Shown in pieces: positions 1 to 11,141 of a DNA stretch of 64,000 bases (the first letter of the stretch is position 1; every line of letters begins with the position of its first letter). Both the position numbers and the translations under genes were made by a program. Source of the stretch: Protopterus annectens. Lineage: Eukaryota > Chordata > Ceratodontiformes > Protopteridae. The notes under the pieces were generated by a model. It searched no databases. It had not been told where the DNA came from and was given only the letters and a program-made list of their open reading frames with translations. Where the stretch lies: positions 927,022,328-927,086,327 of the forward strand of contig NC_056743.1 in the NCBI RefSeq assembly GCF_019279795.1, given 5' to 3'.

Positions 1-1000
1 TGAAAAGAACTCCAGGTAGCAGCTTCTAGGATGTCCCTGGTAGGAACACCTCTGAGAAAGGCTGTTGAAGTAGATGCAGTCCTGGTGGAATGTGACCTTA
101 TCCCCTGTGGAGTAGATTTTCCATGGTGCTTATAGCAGAAATGAATGCAATGGCCTATCCATTTAGAAATGGTTTCGTTTGAAATGGCCTTCCCCTCTGC
201 CCCTGCAGCAAAGGCAACTAGCAGCTGTTCAGTTTTTCTGAGAGGCTTAGTCTTGTCCAAATAAAATCTTTGTTGTCTGTGCACGTCCAAAGAGTGCAGT
301 ATTCGTTCTCCTTTGTTCTGTGGATTAGAAAAGAAGGTCGGCAAATGAATGTCCTGATTAAGGGCCACACTGGATACCACCTTAGACATAAAGAAAGGAT
401 TGGTCCTGAGGGACACCCTGTCTGCATGGAAGATGATGAAGGGCTCCACTGCCATGAGGGCCTGTAATTCAGACAGTTTTCTTGCTGAAGTGATAGCTAG
501 AAAGAAGGTTGTTTTCCAAGAAAGGAATTTCAACTCAGCAGTTGCAGCTGGCTCAAAGGAAGGTAGAGTGAGTTTTTCCAATACAAAGTTAAAGTCCCAG
601 GCTGGAGTAGGGGCTCTCCTGGGTGGTCTTAAATTTTTGGCCCCTCAGAGGAATTGCTGCAGCAGTGGGTGAGAGAAGAGGGGTGGCTCAGTATTATAAT
701 GTACTGAAATGGCAGAGGCATGAATTTTAATAGAAGAGAAGGCAAGGCCCTTATGAAGCATCTCTGGTAAGTATTGAATAATATGCGGTAAACTGGGCAC
801 TGCTGTGCCCATCCCCTGAGTCTGGCACCAGGAATAGAATCTTTTCCACTTTTCAGCATAGGATTTTCTAGTACTAGGCCTCCTTGCCTCCAGAATGACA
901 TCCAGCACTTGCTTACTGAGGGATGGCAATGGAGAGCTCAGGTAATTAGCCAGGCTGCAAGGTTCAGAGTTTGAAGCTGGGAGTGCAGAATCCGAGCCTC
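1..1000 (-). pseudogene. DIRS copy 1 tyrosine recombinase (partial)
   Basis: The N-terminal SAM-like DNA-binding part is at 645-1000 (RRPSTRKSYAEKWKRFYSWC). The catalytic part lies below 640 in broken frames. Translating the minus strand near 440-520 gives SARKLSELQALMA, the first catalytic arginine block. Near 60-100 it gives RSHSTR, with the HxxR histidine codon at 90-92, then ILEAATWSSF running off the window at position 1. The nucleophilic tyrosine would lie just outside. The enzyme inserts circular DIRS cDNA by recombination and leaves no target duplication (family knowledge). Frame changes show the gene is dead here. Confidence 0.82.
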
Positions 1001-1552
1001 CTACTGGGACAGCAGGGAAGCGGTCTGAGGCAGGTGCCATGGTTCCAGCAGTGACACACTGCGCAAGAGGGGGTACCAGTGCTGGCGTGGCCAGTCTGGT
1101 GCAATGAGTATTGTCCTTGGTTTGTCCTGTTTGATCTTTAGTAGAACTTTGGAGAGGAGAGGCATAGGGAGAAAGGCATAAACTGAGAGGTTTTCCCAAG
1201 TGAAGGACAGGGCATCCACTTTCCAAGCTTGTCTTTGGGGAGTCCTTGTGCAGAATTTGTCCAACTGGTAGTTCTGAGTGGAGGCAAACAGGTCCATCTC
1301 TGGGCTCCCCCATTTGTTTCTCAACATGTTGAATATCTTTGGTTCCAGTTTCCACTCGTGTGGGTCCATGAGATTTCTGCTTAGGTTGTCTGCCAGTGAG
1401 TTTAGCTTGCCTGGCAGGAATTGTGCCTGCAGGTGCACTTGGTAGCTCAAGGCTGTGTTCCACAGAGCCATGGCTAGTCTGCAAAGGGGGCATGAGTGGG
1501 TCTCCCCCTGCTTGTTTATGTACCACATAACAGTGGTGTCTGTTTTTACCAA
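1001..1552 (-). pseudogene. DIRS copy 1 RNase H end and methyltransferase-like region
   Basis: A 183-codon frame. The start (KTDTTVMWYINKQGETHS, later LPGKLNSLADNLSRN) is the distal RNase H region, with an 'ADxLSR' end motif. Next comes MDLFAS, then DALSFTWENLSVYAFLPMPL, then ILIAPDWPRQHWYPLL. This block lies between RNase H and recombinase in many DIRS elements and has been described as related to DNA-adenine methyltransferases. I see no intact NPPY-type catalytic motif, so enzyme activity should not be assumed. Confidence 0.7.
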
Positions 1553-1576
1553 TACTTGTCCTGGAAGGATGTGGTC

Positions 1577-2850
1577 CTAGAAGGTTGTCAGAGCATTCTG
1601 TACAGGTACAGCTAACATTTCTTTTTGACTGATATGCAGGTGAATTTGACTAGGGTTCCATTTGTCCTGAATGCACTGCCCTGCCAAGTGAGCCCCCCAT
1701 GCATAGTCTGATGTATCTGTTGTTAGGGTTTGGGCAGCAGGGGGTAGAGTGAATGGCAGTCCCTTGTTGAGGTAGCAGGCCTCTGCCCACCACAGGAATT
1801 CTGTCTTTATACAAGGGATGGTAAGAATCACTGATTCCATGTCCTGAGAATGTTGACACCATAGGCTTTTTAGATACCAGTGTAGTTTCCTCATATGCAG
1901 TCTTGCATATGGAATTAGTAGGATGCAAGAGGCCATGACCCTCAGAGCTTGCAGTATTTTCCTTGCAGTTAACTGGGTCTTTGTGGCCAGTAATTTGAAG
2001 TAGGCTGTCAGATAAACTTGTTTCTCTGGTGTGAGGTATGCCATCTGGGTAATTGTGTTCAAGCTTGCTCCCAGGAATACAATTTGTTGGCAGGGTACTA
2101 GATGAGATTTCTTTTCATTTATGGTATACCCCAGAGAGGTTAGCAGTTTCTTTACAAATGCCAGATGATTTAATAGTATGTCCTGGCTTTCTGCCTGAAT
2201 TAGACAATCGTCCAGGTATGGGTATATCTGAATATTTCTTTGCCTGCAAAATGCAATGACTGGAGCTAGGCATTTTGTGAATACCCTGTGTGCAGTGGAT
2301 AAGCCAAAGGGCAGTGCAGGGAACTGATAGTGCACGTAGCCTGCTCTGAAGCGTAGGTATTTTCTGCAAGAAGCACTTATTGGGATGTGCAGGTAAGCTT
2401 CGTTTTAAATCCAATGTGGCCAACCAGGCATTTTTGTCCAGCATGGGAAGCAGCTGATGAAGAGTTAGTATTTTGAATTTTGGAATTACCAAAAAGGTGT
2501 TTAGGATAGATAGGTCCAGGATAGGATGCCAGGAGTTGTCTTTTCTGGGTACCAGGAAAAGTATGGAGTAAAAACCTTGCCCCCATTCTTCTGCTGGGAC
2601 AGTTTGAATAACCCTTATACTTAGAAGAGAGAGAACTTGCTGTTGAGCCTCTGCCCACTGATTTGGGGGTAGGTCTGGCCAACCTTTTGGGGTTGGTAAG
2701 GTGTGGAAGTGGAATCTGTATCCTTGGGAAACTATATTTAAAACCCATTTGTCTTGGGTAATGAGTTCCCAGTTTTTTGCATGCAGAGTGATCTTTCCCC
2801 CTAATGGTGCAGTCAGTTCAGCAGGGCGTGGATGTTTTAAGGTTATGTCA
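1577..2850 (-). pseudogene. DIRS copy 1 reverse transcriptase and RNase H start
   Basis: Pol begins near 2830 with the DIRS-type lead-in (PLGGKITLHAKNWELIT). RT blocks follow: FLVPRKDNSWHPILDL, then LDLK, then the palm motif LPFGLSTA, then YLDD (codons 2207-2218), which supplies the two catalytic aspartates. A frameshift near 2395, between LDLK and LPFGLS, splits RT into two frames. RNase H begins with TDTSDYAWGAHL and continues to HISQKEMLAV around 1600. YLDD rather than YMDD or FADD, and the distance to RNase H, fit DIRS elements. The frameshift means this copy could not make a continuous enzyme. Confidence 0.88.
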
Positions 2851-3666
2851 TTGTGACAGTTTATTATAGGGGGGTGTCTTACTACTTCCAGCTTTGGAAG
2901 TGGGAGCCCCCCACTGTTTAGGCCTGTGAGTACCTTGAGACTGTGGCCTATGTGGTCTGCTGTTCTTGGATTTGGACTGATAAAGCCTGGAACAGACAGA
3001 AAAGGACCAATTCTTAGAAGGCCAATGCCTACTAAATCTGGGAGGCTGTACTTGCAGGAAATCTTTACCAGTTTGCATAGATTTAGCTTTTTCCTCCAGA
3101 ACTTCTTCTGCTTTGTTGCCAAACAGGCGGTCTTGGTTTAAGGGAGCATCCAGTAATTTGGCTTTAACATGATCTGGCAGAGTTTGCTCCTTAAGCCAAG
3201 CATGTCTTCTAAGAACAGACCTAGTAACAGCAGCCCTACAAGATGCCTCTAAGGAGTCAAAACAACACTGCAAAGTATGTTTACCAACTTGCTCAGCAGA
3301 ATGCATTAAATCCTGCAATTCTTTACTTTCAGTACAGTCAGGAATCAACATCAATTTCTGTTTACGTAATCCAATAATATGCTGCTGGTACTTTAACATA
3401 TGAAACTGGCAGTTTAAGGCCCTAATGGCCAAAGTAACAGAAGTGTATACCTTCCTGCCCCATCTGTCTAGGGCCCTGGAATCTCTATCAGAGGGGGTAG
3501 GATTTTTGGCAGTAGTAGCCTTAATGCCTTTGGATCCTTGTGAAATGGTCTCTGGGCCCGCAGTAGGATTCTTAAAGAGGAACTTGTGAGAATCAGGTAC
3601 TCTGTAATACCAGTCAGGTTTCCTGGGAGCCAGAGGTAAGGTGTCTAGGGCCAGGCAAGATTCCAA
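2848..3666 (-). pseudogene. DIRS copy 1 Gag-like protein, C-terminal part
   Basis: A 272-codon frame that follows the N-terminal Gag piece. The segments DRWGRKVYTSVTLAIRAL and RRHAWLKEQTLPDHVKAKLL followed by LFGNKAEEVLEEKAKSMQ are the typical conserved blocks of DIRS Gag: an aromatic-basic helix, an 'RRHAWL' block, then a 'LFG' block with charged residues. The C terminus is proline-, serine- and lysine-rich and overlaps the start of pol in another frame, a normal gag/pol overlap for these elements. No catalytic residues are expected. The assignment rests on motif pattern and position between the N-terminal Gag piece and RT. Confidence 0.7.
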
Positions 3667-3890
3667 GAAGGCATCATCTACAATGTCCAGTACAGGGGGG
3701 ATAGCTAAAGGCCTGTGTTGAGGCAGGAGTAAGAATTCCCTAAGCCTCTTTTTGGAGTCAGAGTAATCCTAGCTTTCCCAGCGGAAATGCTCCCTAAGAG
3801 CATGCAAAGTTTCACCAAAAGAGAAATCTTCTGGCGGGGAAGCAGAGGGAATGGAATCCTCTGCATCAGAATCCTCATAGGTAGATAAGG

Positions 3891-4658
3891 TCAAATCCTG
3901 GTCATCAGAAGAAACAGAAATTTCAGAATGCTGTCAGAAGAATCAGAAGGAAAATCAGTTCTAGGTCTCTTAGAGGGAGAGGGGTGGCTTCCCCTAATTA
4001 GAGTAATAAGGTCTTCAGCCATTCTTATCATTTGTTTTTTAGGCATATGAGCCTGACCATGCGGTTTGGACGACGGTTTTCTAGGCATGGATCGAGTCTT
4101 AGAACTTGAAGAAGAAGATGGCGTCGGTTTGATATGCAAGTCAGTAGGCCTGAATACACCCTTAGAAGCCGGTGCCTGTACAGCGGCTCCAGACCCATCC
4201 AAGGTAGAGACATCCACAGGTTCCATAGTCAAAGAAGCATCTCGCGGCATACCGGACTCCGAATGGGTCTCAGTAGAGGCCTGCAAATCTGAAGTAGCGG
4301 GTATCAGGGGCTGCAAAAGCGCCTCACTGAGTACCGATGAACTGGCGACTAGCTTAACGGAAGCGTCGTCGGCAGCTTCGGACCTATGCAGTCTGTCTCT
4401 GTCTTTATCTTTACGTTTTTTTGGAATGTTGGTAGTCGGATGACTTACGAAGCCATTTCTGGATAAACTGAACCAAGTACTGAAATAGTTAGACACGAAA
4501 ATGAACCGACGACGAATAGTACGAAGATTGAATAAGGCACAAAACCAACAGCGAAGGATGTAGTGGTCTGGACCTAAGCAAGGAATGCAGTACGAATGAA
4601 AAGTTTTATGAGGTATTTGCTTTCCACAAGAAATACAATTGTTAACTTTTACTGACAT
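3891..4658 (-). pseudogene. DIRS copy 1 Gag-like protein, N-terminal part
   Basis: A 255-codon open frame at the 5' end of the element. Near the N terminus it has a cysteine/histidine cluster (CIPCLGPDHYILRCWFC), which matches the zinc-finger-like segment at the start of DIRS Gag proteins. The same kind of cluster (CLFCLGTCHDRTQCSIC) is seen in copy 3 at the matching place. The rest is serine-, proline- and lysine-rich low-complexity sequence, as expected for a nucleic-acid-binding structural protein. The frame stops at 3891, and Gag-like sequence resumes downstream in another frame, so the protein is broken. The role as a capsid-like or RNA-binding protein is inferred from the family. Confidence 0.7.
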
Positions 4659-4927
4659 CAGTTTAGAGCAAGAAAAAGGATCCCCAACGGGGTACTTAGC
4701 TTTTTAGAAGACTTTGGTTCTGAAACTCGAAAACGAAAATTTCAGGAGTCAGCCGACTAGCACTTGCGAACTACTTCTGCTTCAGGCACCGCACAGCAAG
4801 AAAGACTGATGTAATGGCATCGGCTGCATGCTTTATACCCCTGACTACCTGACATCATGAATGAAGAGACAGCAACCGACGCAGGACCAGAGACTTTGAT
4901 AATCAGGCCGGCTGAGGGCTACCTGCA

Positions 4928-4975
4928 AGCAGATAACCCAAATGCAATGACTGCAACAGTGAAACACAAAGAACA
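4928..4975 (-). repeat. DIRS copy 1 5' terminal repeat
   Basis: The plus-strand text CCCAAATGCAATGACTGCAA followed by a GTGAAACAC stretch resembles the reverse complement of the DIRS copy 2 end at 21617-21682 (shared CCCA, ACTGCAACA and GAAA-ACAT blocks). It marks the 5' end of copy 1. The alignment was made by eye. Confidence 0.6.
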
Positions 4976-5029
4976 TGGAATATAAAGGGTAATGCATACC
5001 TCTGAATACTACTTCCTGCAGTCATTTGT

Positions 5030-5260
5030 TCTGCATGACTGGCTTGTTACAAAGGGAGATGCCAGGACAGATGACTTTCAACTGCCTCCAGACTTGGGGA
5101 GTCAAGCAAGCCCTCAGGGATTTTGTGGTTGCCCTCTTGAACTGGCATTACAGAAACTCTGATTCTGCAGACCACTTCTACGACAGGGCAGCATCCATTC
5201 TGATGCTCACCATTCCCCTGCTGATTTCCATCTGACTGTTGCCACTTGTTGAGAAGTCTT
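5030..5260 (-). mobile_element. DIRS fragment
   Basis: The stretch with CAACTGCCTCCAGACT, a GCAAGC block and TCAGGGA matches DIRS copy 3 at 37136-37190, including the following 'gcagaccactt' stretch. It is probably a piece of another minus-strand DIRS element abutting copy 1. Its limits are unclear. Confidence 0.45.
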
Positions 5261-6464
5261 AATCCACAAACGTCTAGCAATCTCTTGGTTGCAACAGCAA
5301 GTCCATTGTGGAGGGGAACACTTCACCTCAACATTTGTGAGCATTTTTCTAACTTGCTCACTGTTAAACAGCTTTTTTAACCTGGCTCCACAGCTCAGAG
5401 GGATGTAACTTTTAGTTTGACCATGGCGGGTGGGGGTTGAACAGTTGCCCTGACAATGGAGGAGATGGGCAGAGAGGGAAAAGAACGAAGAGGCATGATC
5501 TGTTTCCCTCCCCTGGAGTGTGTGATGAGGCTGTGGATGCTCAGAATAAATACAGAGAAGTTGTTATTTCTCTGGTGGAGACTGCAGAAGCCACTTCTTG
5601 TGCTTCATAGGAGATAGTGGGGTTGTTTTGCTGGCAATGTCCCTTAGGGAACTGAGGAAAGACCAGTGTTGTCAGCCCACTGCGCATTCCAGTTTGGTTT
5701 TGCTAGCTCAGCATTGTAGGGAAAAGGCAAAAAACTCCAAACAAGCCCTGGTGGCTGTCTGAATGCTGGTCTCTCCTGGTCAGATCACTATCCCAGTGAT
5801 GGGAAGCGGTTGTTCTGACTGATCTGCAAGTGGCAAATGGTTGACACACAGCACAGGCAAAGAAGGGGGGAACTCAACCATCTTTTCCTTAACTTGTTAC
5901 CCAAGGACATTAATAAACAATGCCTTCAGCTATTCTGTAAATGAACATAGACTGATCCCAGTGAGATATCTGATGGCCATGTCTGTTCTGGTTGCATGAA
6001 CTGCTCCACCTGCTCAATCATGTAGAGGATGCATGTAGAGTATAAACATGGTTTATGGTTAGAACTTGGGAAGTCAGCTTACACTGCAATTTCCTGTGGG
6101 GAAACCTGTTTAGTGTTTCTATAGTTTTCTCTACTAGATCACTCTGAGACCTCACCGTGTATATCAGGCAATCTGAGACCCTTGCATTAAATAGACTGAC
6201 ATGTAAAACTACTTCCTTGAATCACTGAAATCTCTTCAGATGGCTCTTTTTAAGAGATGCAGCACAACCAAGTCTATCAAAGGTGCCTTAAGTTCAGTAT
6301 TGCCAGTTCTTGGAAGGCAAAAGGATTTTGTCTGTTTTCACTGGAACAGTCTCTACCCCATTAGGCTCTTAGTAGGCCTTCTGCAGTTCTAAAGAAACTA
6401 TCCAGTCTGCTGAGGAAACCACAATAGAGAGTGGAAGGAGTGGAATGGAAAGCCTCCTAAAGAA
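5261..6464. other. No recognisable gene
   Basis: There is no long open frame, no LINE, DIRS or LTR coding motif and no tandem repeat. The first 150 bases may continue the DIRS fragment. Confidence 0.5.
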
Positions 6465-6745
6465 TTTCTTCTTCAAGAAAGAGTGGGTTGCTGTGCCAAA
6501 CTGGAACACATCGGTACTCGCGAGATGAGGGCAGTTCATCAAGCCCTCCAGGCCTTTCAACCTTTCCTCCAACCTTTCCTCCAACCCCAATGATGCGTAC
6601 ATTCTAGAATCTCCCCAAACTTTAGGTCATTAGATGAGGAAGTGTGGGATTTCTTCTTCAAGAGAGACTGAGTCAGTGTGCCAAGAAACCCTATGATGCG
6701 GAACTTATAGAATCTCCTCAAACTTGGGTCACCAAGACAGGAAGT
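6465..6745. repeat. Two-copy imperfect tandem repeat
   Basis: Unit 1 (from 6465) and unit 2 (from 6649) share TTCTTCTTCAAGA, GTGCCAA, ATGATGCG, TAGAATCTCC, CAAACTT and AGGAAGTG in the same order. Unit 1 has an extra 84-base block (6501-6584) between GTGCCAA and ATGATGCG, which unit 2 lacks. Confidence 0.75.
6501..6584 (+). mobile_element. Short DIRS patch (RNase H segment)
   Basis: The patch translates as LEHIGTREMRAVHQALQAFQ, the distal RNase H region of the copy 2 DIRS family. Against the minus strand of 23712-23783 the 72 matched bases differ at one position (71/72). The last 12 bases, CCTTTCCTCCAA, are present twice (6561-6572 and 6573-6584). Confidence 0.88.
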
Positions 6746-7377
6746 GGGGAGGGCCACTCCTTTATTCAAATCTGTATCTGTGGTGGGTGATTTTGTAAGA
6801 TCCTCCTTTTTCTACTTACTAGTCCTGGGTGCACTCAGGAGAGACTCATAGATTTAACATGCGGTTCAATGGTTATTAGTATTATATAAATATAACTGTA
6901 TTAGTACAACTTTTACTTTACCTTTAATTTATAACATCAGAAGTCAAGTGACTGACGAATTGATAAAAAGGGACCACTGTATGAATGTAATCAGTACTGA
7001 AAAAGCCTCATTACACTACAGACAAAAATCACTAAACTTTGTATGTTTTTGAATATATGACTAAACTTGCCATGAGTTTGGTTAACTAGCTACATTTTAT
7101 TAGTTGGTTGACTTCATTACCTATAAACCAAGCGATTTTGCAGTTTGTGAAAGGACACTTACCATAACAGTAGATATTCAAATGATCACTGCTGCAGTAA
7201 CATAAGCTACAATAGTTATAACCTGCTAAGGACGTAACAGCCAGAAAGGACTTCCAAGATGGTTGCACACTGATCAACAGCTTACATTTAGCTCTCCCAG
7301 TGTTGAAAAGGAAACAGAGAGACAACCCTAGAATTTTTAGTAAATTCAGTTACTGACCAGTAAGTACACTGCCTAGA
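6746..7377. other. No recognisable gene
   Basis: AT-rich sequence without convincing coding motifs. It could include the degraded 5' UTR of the L1 relic that follows, but nothing here proves it. Confidence 0.45.
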
Positions 7378-9524
7378 TGCCAGCAAAGAAGAAACTTAGA
7401 CAGCCTGAATGAAAATCAACTAGAAAAGGTGAAGAGAAAACACTGGCTGGGCAGAATCCTACAGATGTTCAGCAAAAAGCAGTTCAAGCACCAGCTTCCA
7501 GTAATCTAGAGGAAACAATAAATCAAATGTACTCAAGAGATGATTAAAAAAACACTGAAAGGGCATATCAACTCAAATAACAAAAGGCTGTTAAAACAGG
7601 AAGAGGCTATAAACAGCTATTCAGATGATCTGATAAAACTGCAAAAATCACAGGCTGAAATGAAGAAAACTGTCCGAGTATGAGACTGATCAAGAGCAGC
7701 AGTTTCAGAAAATTACAGAACACAGCACAAATTTTCAGTTGTACCAGAGAAACTGGAAGGAACAGACAGTATTGATTTTATGAAAGCAGAAAGAAGCAAC
7801 TGAGCAGGTATTCCACAACAGAACTCATTAATTGAAAGGGCGCATCGTATCCATGGTCCAAACCTGGCCATTAGAAAGCAGCCCAGACCTGTATTAGTAA
7901 AGATGCAATCATACCAGCAGAAAGAGTAGATCCTGACAAAACAGTGGCAGAAAGGCATTTAAGTATTTAAAACTGCAGACAGTAGAGTATTTGTGCAAAA
8001 TGAGCATTCACTGTACACAAGACAAAAGAGAAGGAAAATTTATCCCAGCAATCAGGAAATGTTGAGAGGCAGACATAAGATTCAAACTGCAGAATCCAGG
8101 TGTCTTCAGAATATGTTTCCTTGAGGATCAAAGCCATTTTTGATGCAGAACATGCTAAGGAGGAAAACAGAAGTTTGTTCAACAAAAAATTGAGACATCA
8201 AACAGAAGGGAACTGCTTCTCATTCTTCTGATACTAAAGCTCATGAGACTTTTCCAGCGAAAGCTTTTTCAATGTGCCAAAGGAAAATGCTTCAAAGACA
8301 GAAAAAAGCAGAGGAGCTGACTAGAAGAATCAGAAGTACCTTGGACTTAAATTGAAGTCTGGGGATGGGAGATGGAAATGGGCAGGAAGGAGACCAGCCA
8401 CACTGAAATCAGTGAATATGTGAGATTATAAACCAATCACACTTGTGAAATATGGCTTTATAAGAAAAAGTGGAAAGATTCGACTTTAGCTGATTTTGTT
8501 AAACTTGTGGGGGACTGGAACACATATACCCTACTTCATGCCATTAATGTTTGGAAGGACACTGAAAGAAAAGGGAAAAAAGTAATTAAATAACAATTTT
8601 TTGTTCTTAACAGCATTTGTTTAAAATATTCCATGATATAAAATGCATGTAATATAGTAAAGCATTTTCAATTACTGTTGTATGTGATAAAGATATTAAA
8701 GTAAGCATGTGATTTTTTTCTTCTTTTTTACTTTTAAGAACTGTAGGCATCACAATATAAAAAGAGTAGAAAGGCTGGACAAAACCATCTTTAATTTAAT
8801 CTGCTGTAATCCTGGGTTGCTGAGGTGCAGGATAGGGTGCAAAAGGTCAAAGATTTTAATATATGTAGAGTTGATATGCTTTTGCTTACTTTTCTATAGG
8901 TGAATGTTTGGATTAAAGCCCGTGGCTTAATTTAATAACATGTTTTTTGATGTGTAAGTAAGTGAATAAGAGAATAACTGTAATGAAAAGTTTTCCCTTA
9001 GCAGATAAATATGCAGTGTAAGCAATGCCTGTATGTGCAGCTGTCAATTTTAGGATGGTTAAACTTCATTATTTGAAGATGTACATAATTTTATGTGCTT
9101 GCTTTAAGTTGATAGGTTCTGGGGGTATGTTTGGTTATTTGTTTGGGGATTTTTATTAAAACCAAATGTCTTGTAAAATGTGATACAGGTTCAAATGGAG
9201 ATGACAAGAAACAACTGTACAAAAGATCAGCCTGCCAAATATTAGTAGGTACATATAACACAAAACTGGAAACAGACATTTAAAAATGTGGTCATATATG
9301 ACAGGTGGGAATAATAATTAATTATCATACTAACTACTTTATCCATATTATTTTCAAATGTGAATGACCTGACAGGTACAAACAATAAAGGAAAATTATT
9401 GAATTATACTAAGAAATGCAGAGTGCAAACAGCAATGCTACAGGAGATACATTTGGAAAGACGTGAACATCTGAACTTGATAAAGAAGCGACAAAGGAAA
9501 AGGGGAGTACTTATACTATCTGTT
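7378..9524 (+). mobile_element. L1-like LINE relic A, segment 1 (ORF1 and start of ORF2)
   Basis: ORF1 remains are at 7378-8230. They start with MPAKKKLRQPE and hold a glutamine/lysine-rich coiled-coil-like stretch. The RNA-recognition block is around 7830-7925 and reads IERAHRIHGPNLAIRKQP once small frame changes are allowed, followed by RPVLVKM. The 'IERAHR' and 'RP-I/VLVK' motifs are hallmarks of L1 ORF1p. ORF2 starts near 9358 with NVNDLTGTNNKGKLLNYTKK, then ...MLQEIHLERREH, the first block of the L1 endonuclease (N..G, QE.H). The copy is full of stops. It resumes at 12082. Confidence 0.8.
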
Positions 9525-9661
9525 AGCATACCTCCCAACCATACCAAATTACTCAGTTTTTACCGAGTTTTGGGGTCCAAATGAAGGGGTGCCACAATTC
9601 CAGAGTGACACCACTTCATTTCCGATTTTGTTTGCTTTTTTTTTTAATGTTTTGAATTTTC

Positions 9662-9717
9662 CGCGCTGTTGGAGCTGACATCATCACATGAGCGATGATG
9701 TCAGCTCCATCAGCGCT
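9662..9717. repeat. Perfect-arm palindrome within unidentified insertion
   Basis: The core arms GGAGCTGACATCATC and GATGATGTCAGCTCC are exact reverse complements around an 8-base loop. The outer arms (CGCGCTGTT / ATCAGCGCT) extend the hairpin imperfectly. Confidence 0.85.
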
Positions 9718-11085
9718 ACCAGCCAGTCGGAATTGAGCTCAAGGAGCTCAAGTCATCATTTACAGCTGGCTGGCTGCGAGCGGGAATTACAGGCTGCCTT
9801 TACTTTTGAATTACAGGCTGGCTTTAATAAACTACTTTGCTTGCGCCAAGAAGAACTAAACTGCTTTGCTTGCTGCCAAGAACGGAAAGCTTTGCCGAGA
9901 AGAATGGGCTGGTTTTGGACATTTTTGCTGTTGCCGCCGTAAACGGATTTTTACTTTGCTGGTAAGGAAACAACAAACGGTGTCTGTGTGTGTATGATGT
10001 AGGAAACACATATTTTGTTTGGGTTGACAGAGTATGACTAGAACTCACTGACTTTAAAACAAGAGTCAGTCTGGAACATAAAGAATATCAGTCTATATCA
10101 TTTTAGGAAAATTCGGTTATAAAAAGATTGCAAGATTGTATTTGTGTTCAGTAAAGACAATAAATGTACAAATGTTCAATCTGTTACTAATATCCTGTCA
10201 AAGAAAAATATAGTACCAATCCCTGTAGAAGTAGAATAATATGAGTGAAAGCAGTTCACCCCATCAGATGCAATTGAATCCATTTATTTTATCATTTATT
10301 CGCTCTCAGTCTTTAAAGTAATTTGCCAAAATTCCTGAGCGGCTTCTTGATTCGTAGAAGCATCACTCTCACTTCCATTTATTTCTGCCGTTCATCGTAC
10401 TGTAATGAAATCAATATTGTCATAGAACAAATCTACATGACTGGCAGGAAGACTTCCATGTCTGAAAAAATGTATTTCTGATTCAATAAGCAGAGCTGAT
10501 GATGCACATTTTAAATGAGTGGATGGCAATCACCTCGGCAACAGCATTCCATAATTTTTTTTTTGTCTAGTCAGTTGTTTTTACCAAAGGAGGTCATATG
10601 AGTTTTAGCAGTAGGTTGAAATGTGTTTTCTCTTTGATAAATACTTCTAATAAAGAGGTCTGTAATGCATCAAACGACATGAGCAGTGTGCCATACGTCT
10701 GCATGCTTATCCAGAATTGCAGCAGTAGTTTCCTTATTAAATGTTTGGGTTCTGTGACAATACAGCACAAAAATGGATCCAACATTACCAAATGCTTCTA
10801 GAATTCTGTAGTCTGAAGCATCATTTGCATGCAGGTAATAGTCAGGATTTAGTTTCTTTAACCATTGTGTGACACTGGTGACAAGCTTGCACAATTGTTG
10901 CTAATTCACTCCTCCAAGTTCTTTGGTTCAGTTCTCATTTGTGATGCCTTCCATGAAGAACTTGCATAGCTCACCTATGCCTGTGCACGTTTTCACTGGG
11001 GGTTCTGATTTGCTTCCATATTACAAATACATGAATGAACTGGCATTAATCCATATTGCCCCTAGATGTTGTGCTGCATACAAGT

Positions 11086-11090
<5 letters not shown>

Positions 11091-11140
<50 letters not shown>
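11091..11140. repeat. (TG)n microsatellite
   Basis: About 25 uninterrupted TG units. Confidence 0.97.

Positions 11141-11141
<1 letters not shown>

Larger units (their letters stand above)
1..4975 (-). mobile_element. DIRS-type retrotransposon, copy 1 (3' end beyond window edge)
   Basis: Reading leftwards on the minus strand the order is 5' terminal repeat, Gag-like region, reverse transcriptase, RNase H, a distal region typical of DIRS elements, then a tyrosine recombinase. That order, with a recombinase instead of an integrase and no LTRs, defines the DIRS order. The window begins inside the recombinase, between the HxxR motif and the catalytic tyrosine, so the 3' end is missing. Frameshifts separate Gag, RT and recombinase, so this copy is a relic. 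Its 5' leader (about 4660-4760) resembles that of copy 3, near 39520-39580, sharing a CCCCAAC-GGGTACTTA block. Confidence 0.9.

Noticed and set aside
9688-9942. 84-codon plus-strand frame
   Set aside because: It begins inside a palindrome and has no recognisable domain. It is kept only as part of an unexplained GC-richer island.
10594-10894. Overlapping frames on both strands, one with KLVTSVTQWLKKLNPDYYLH
   Set aside because: It looks protein-like but I cannot match it to a family and no splice sites or neighbours support it.
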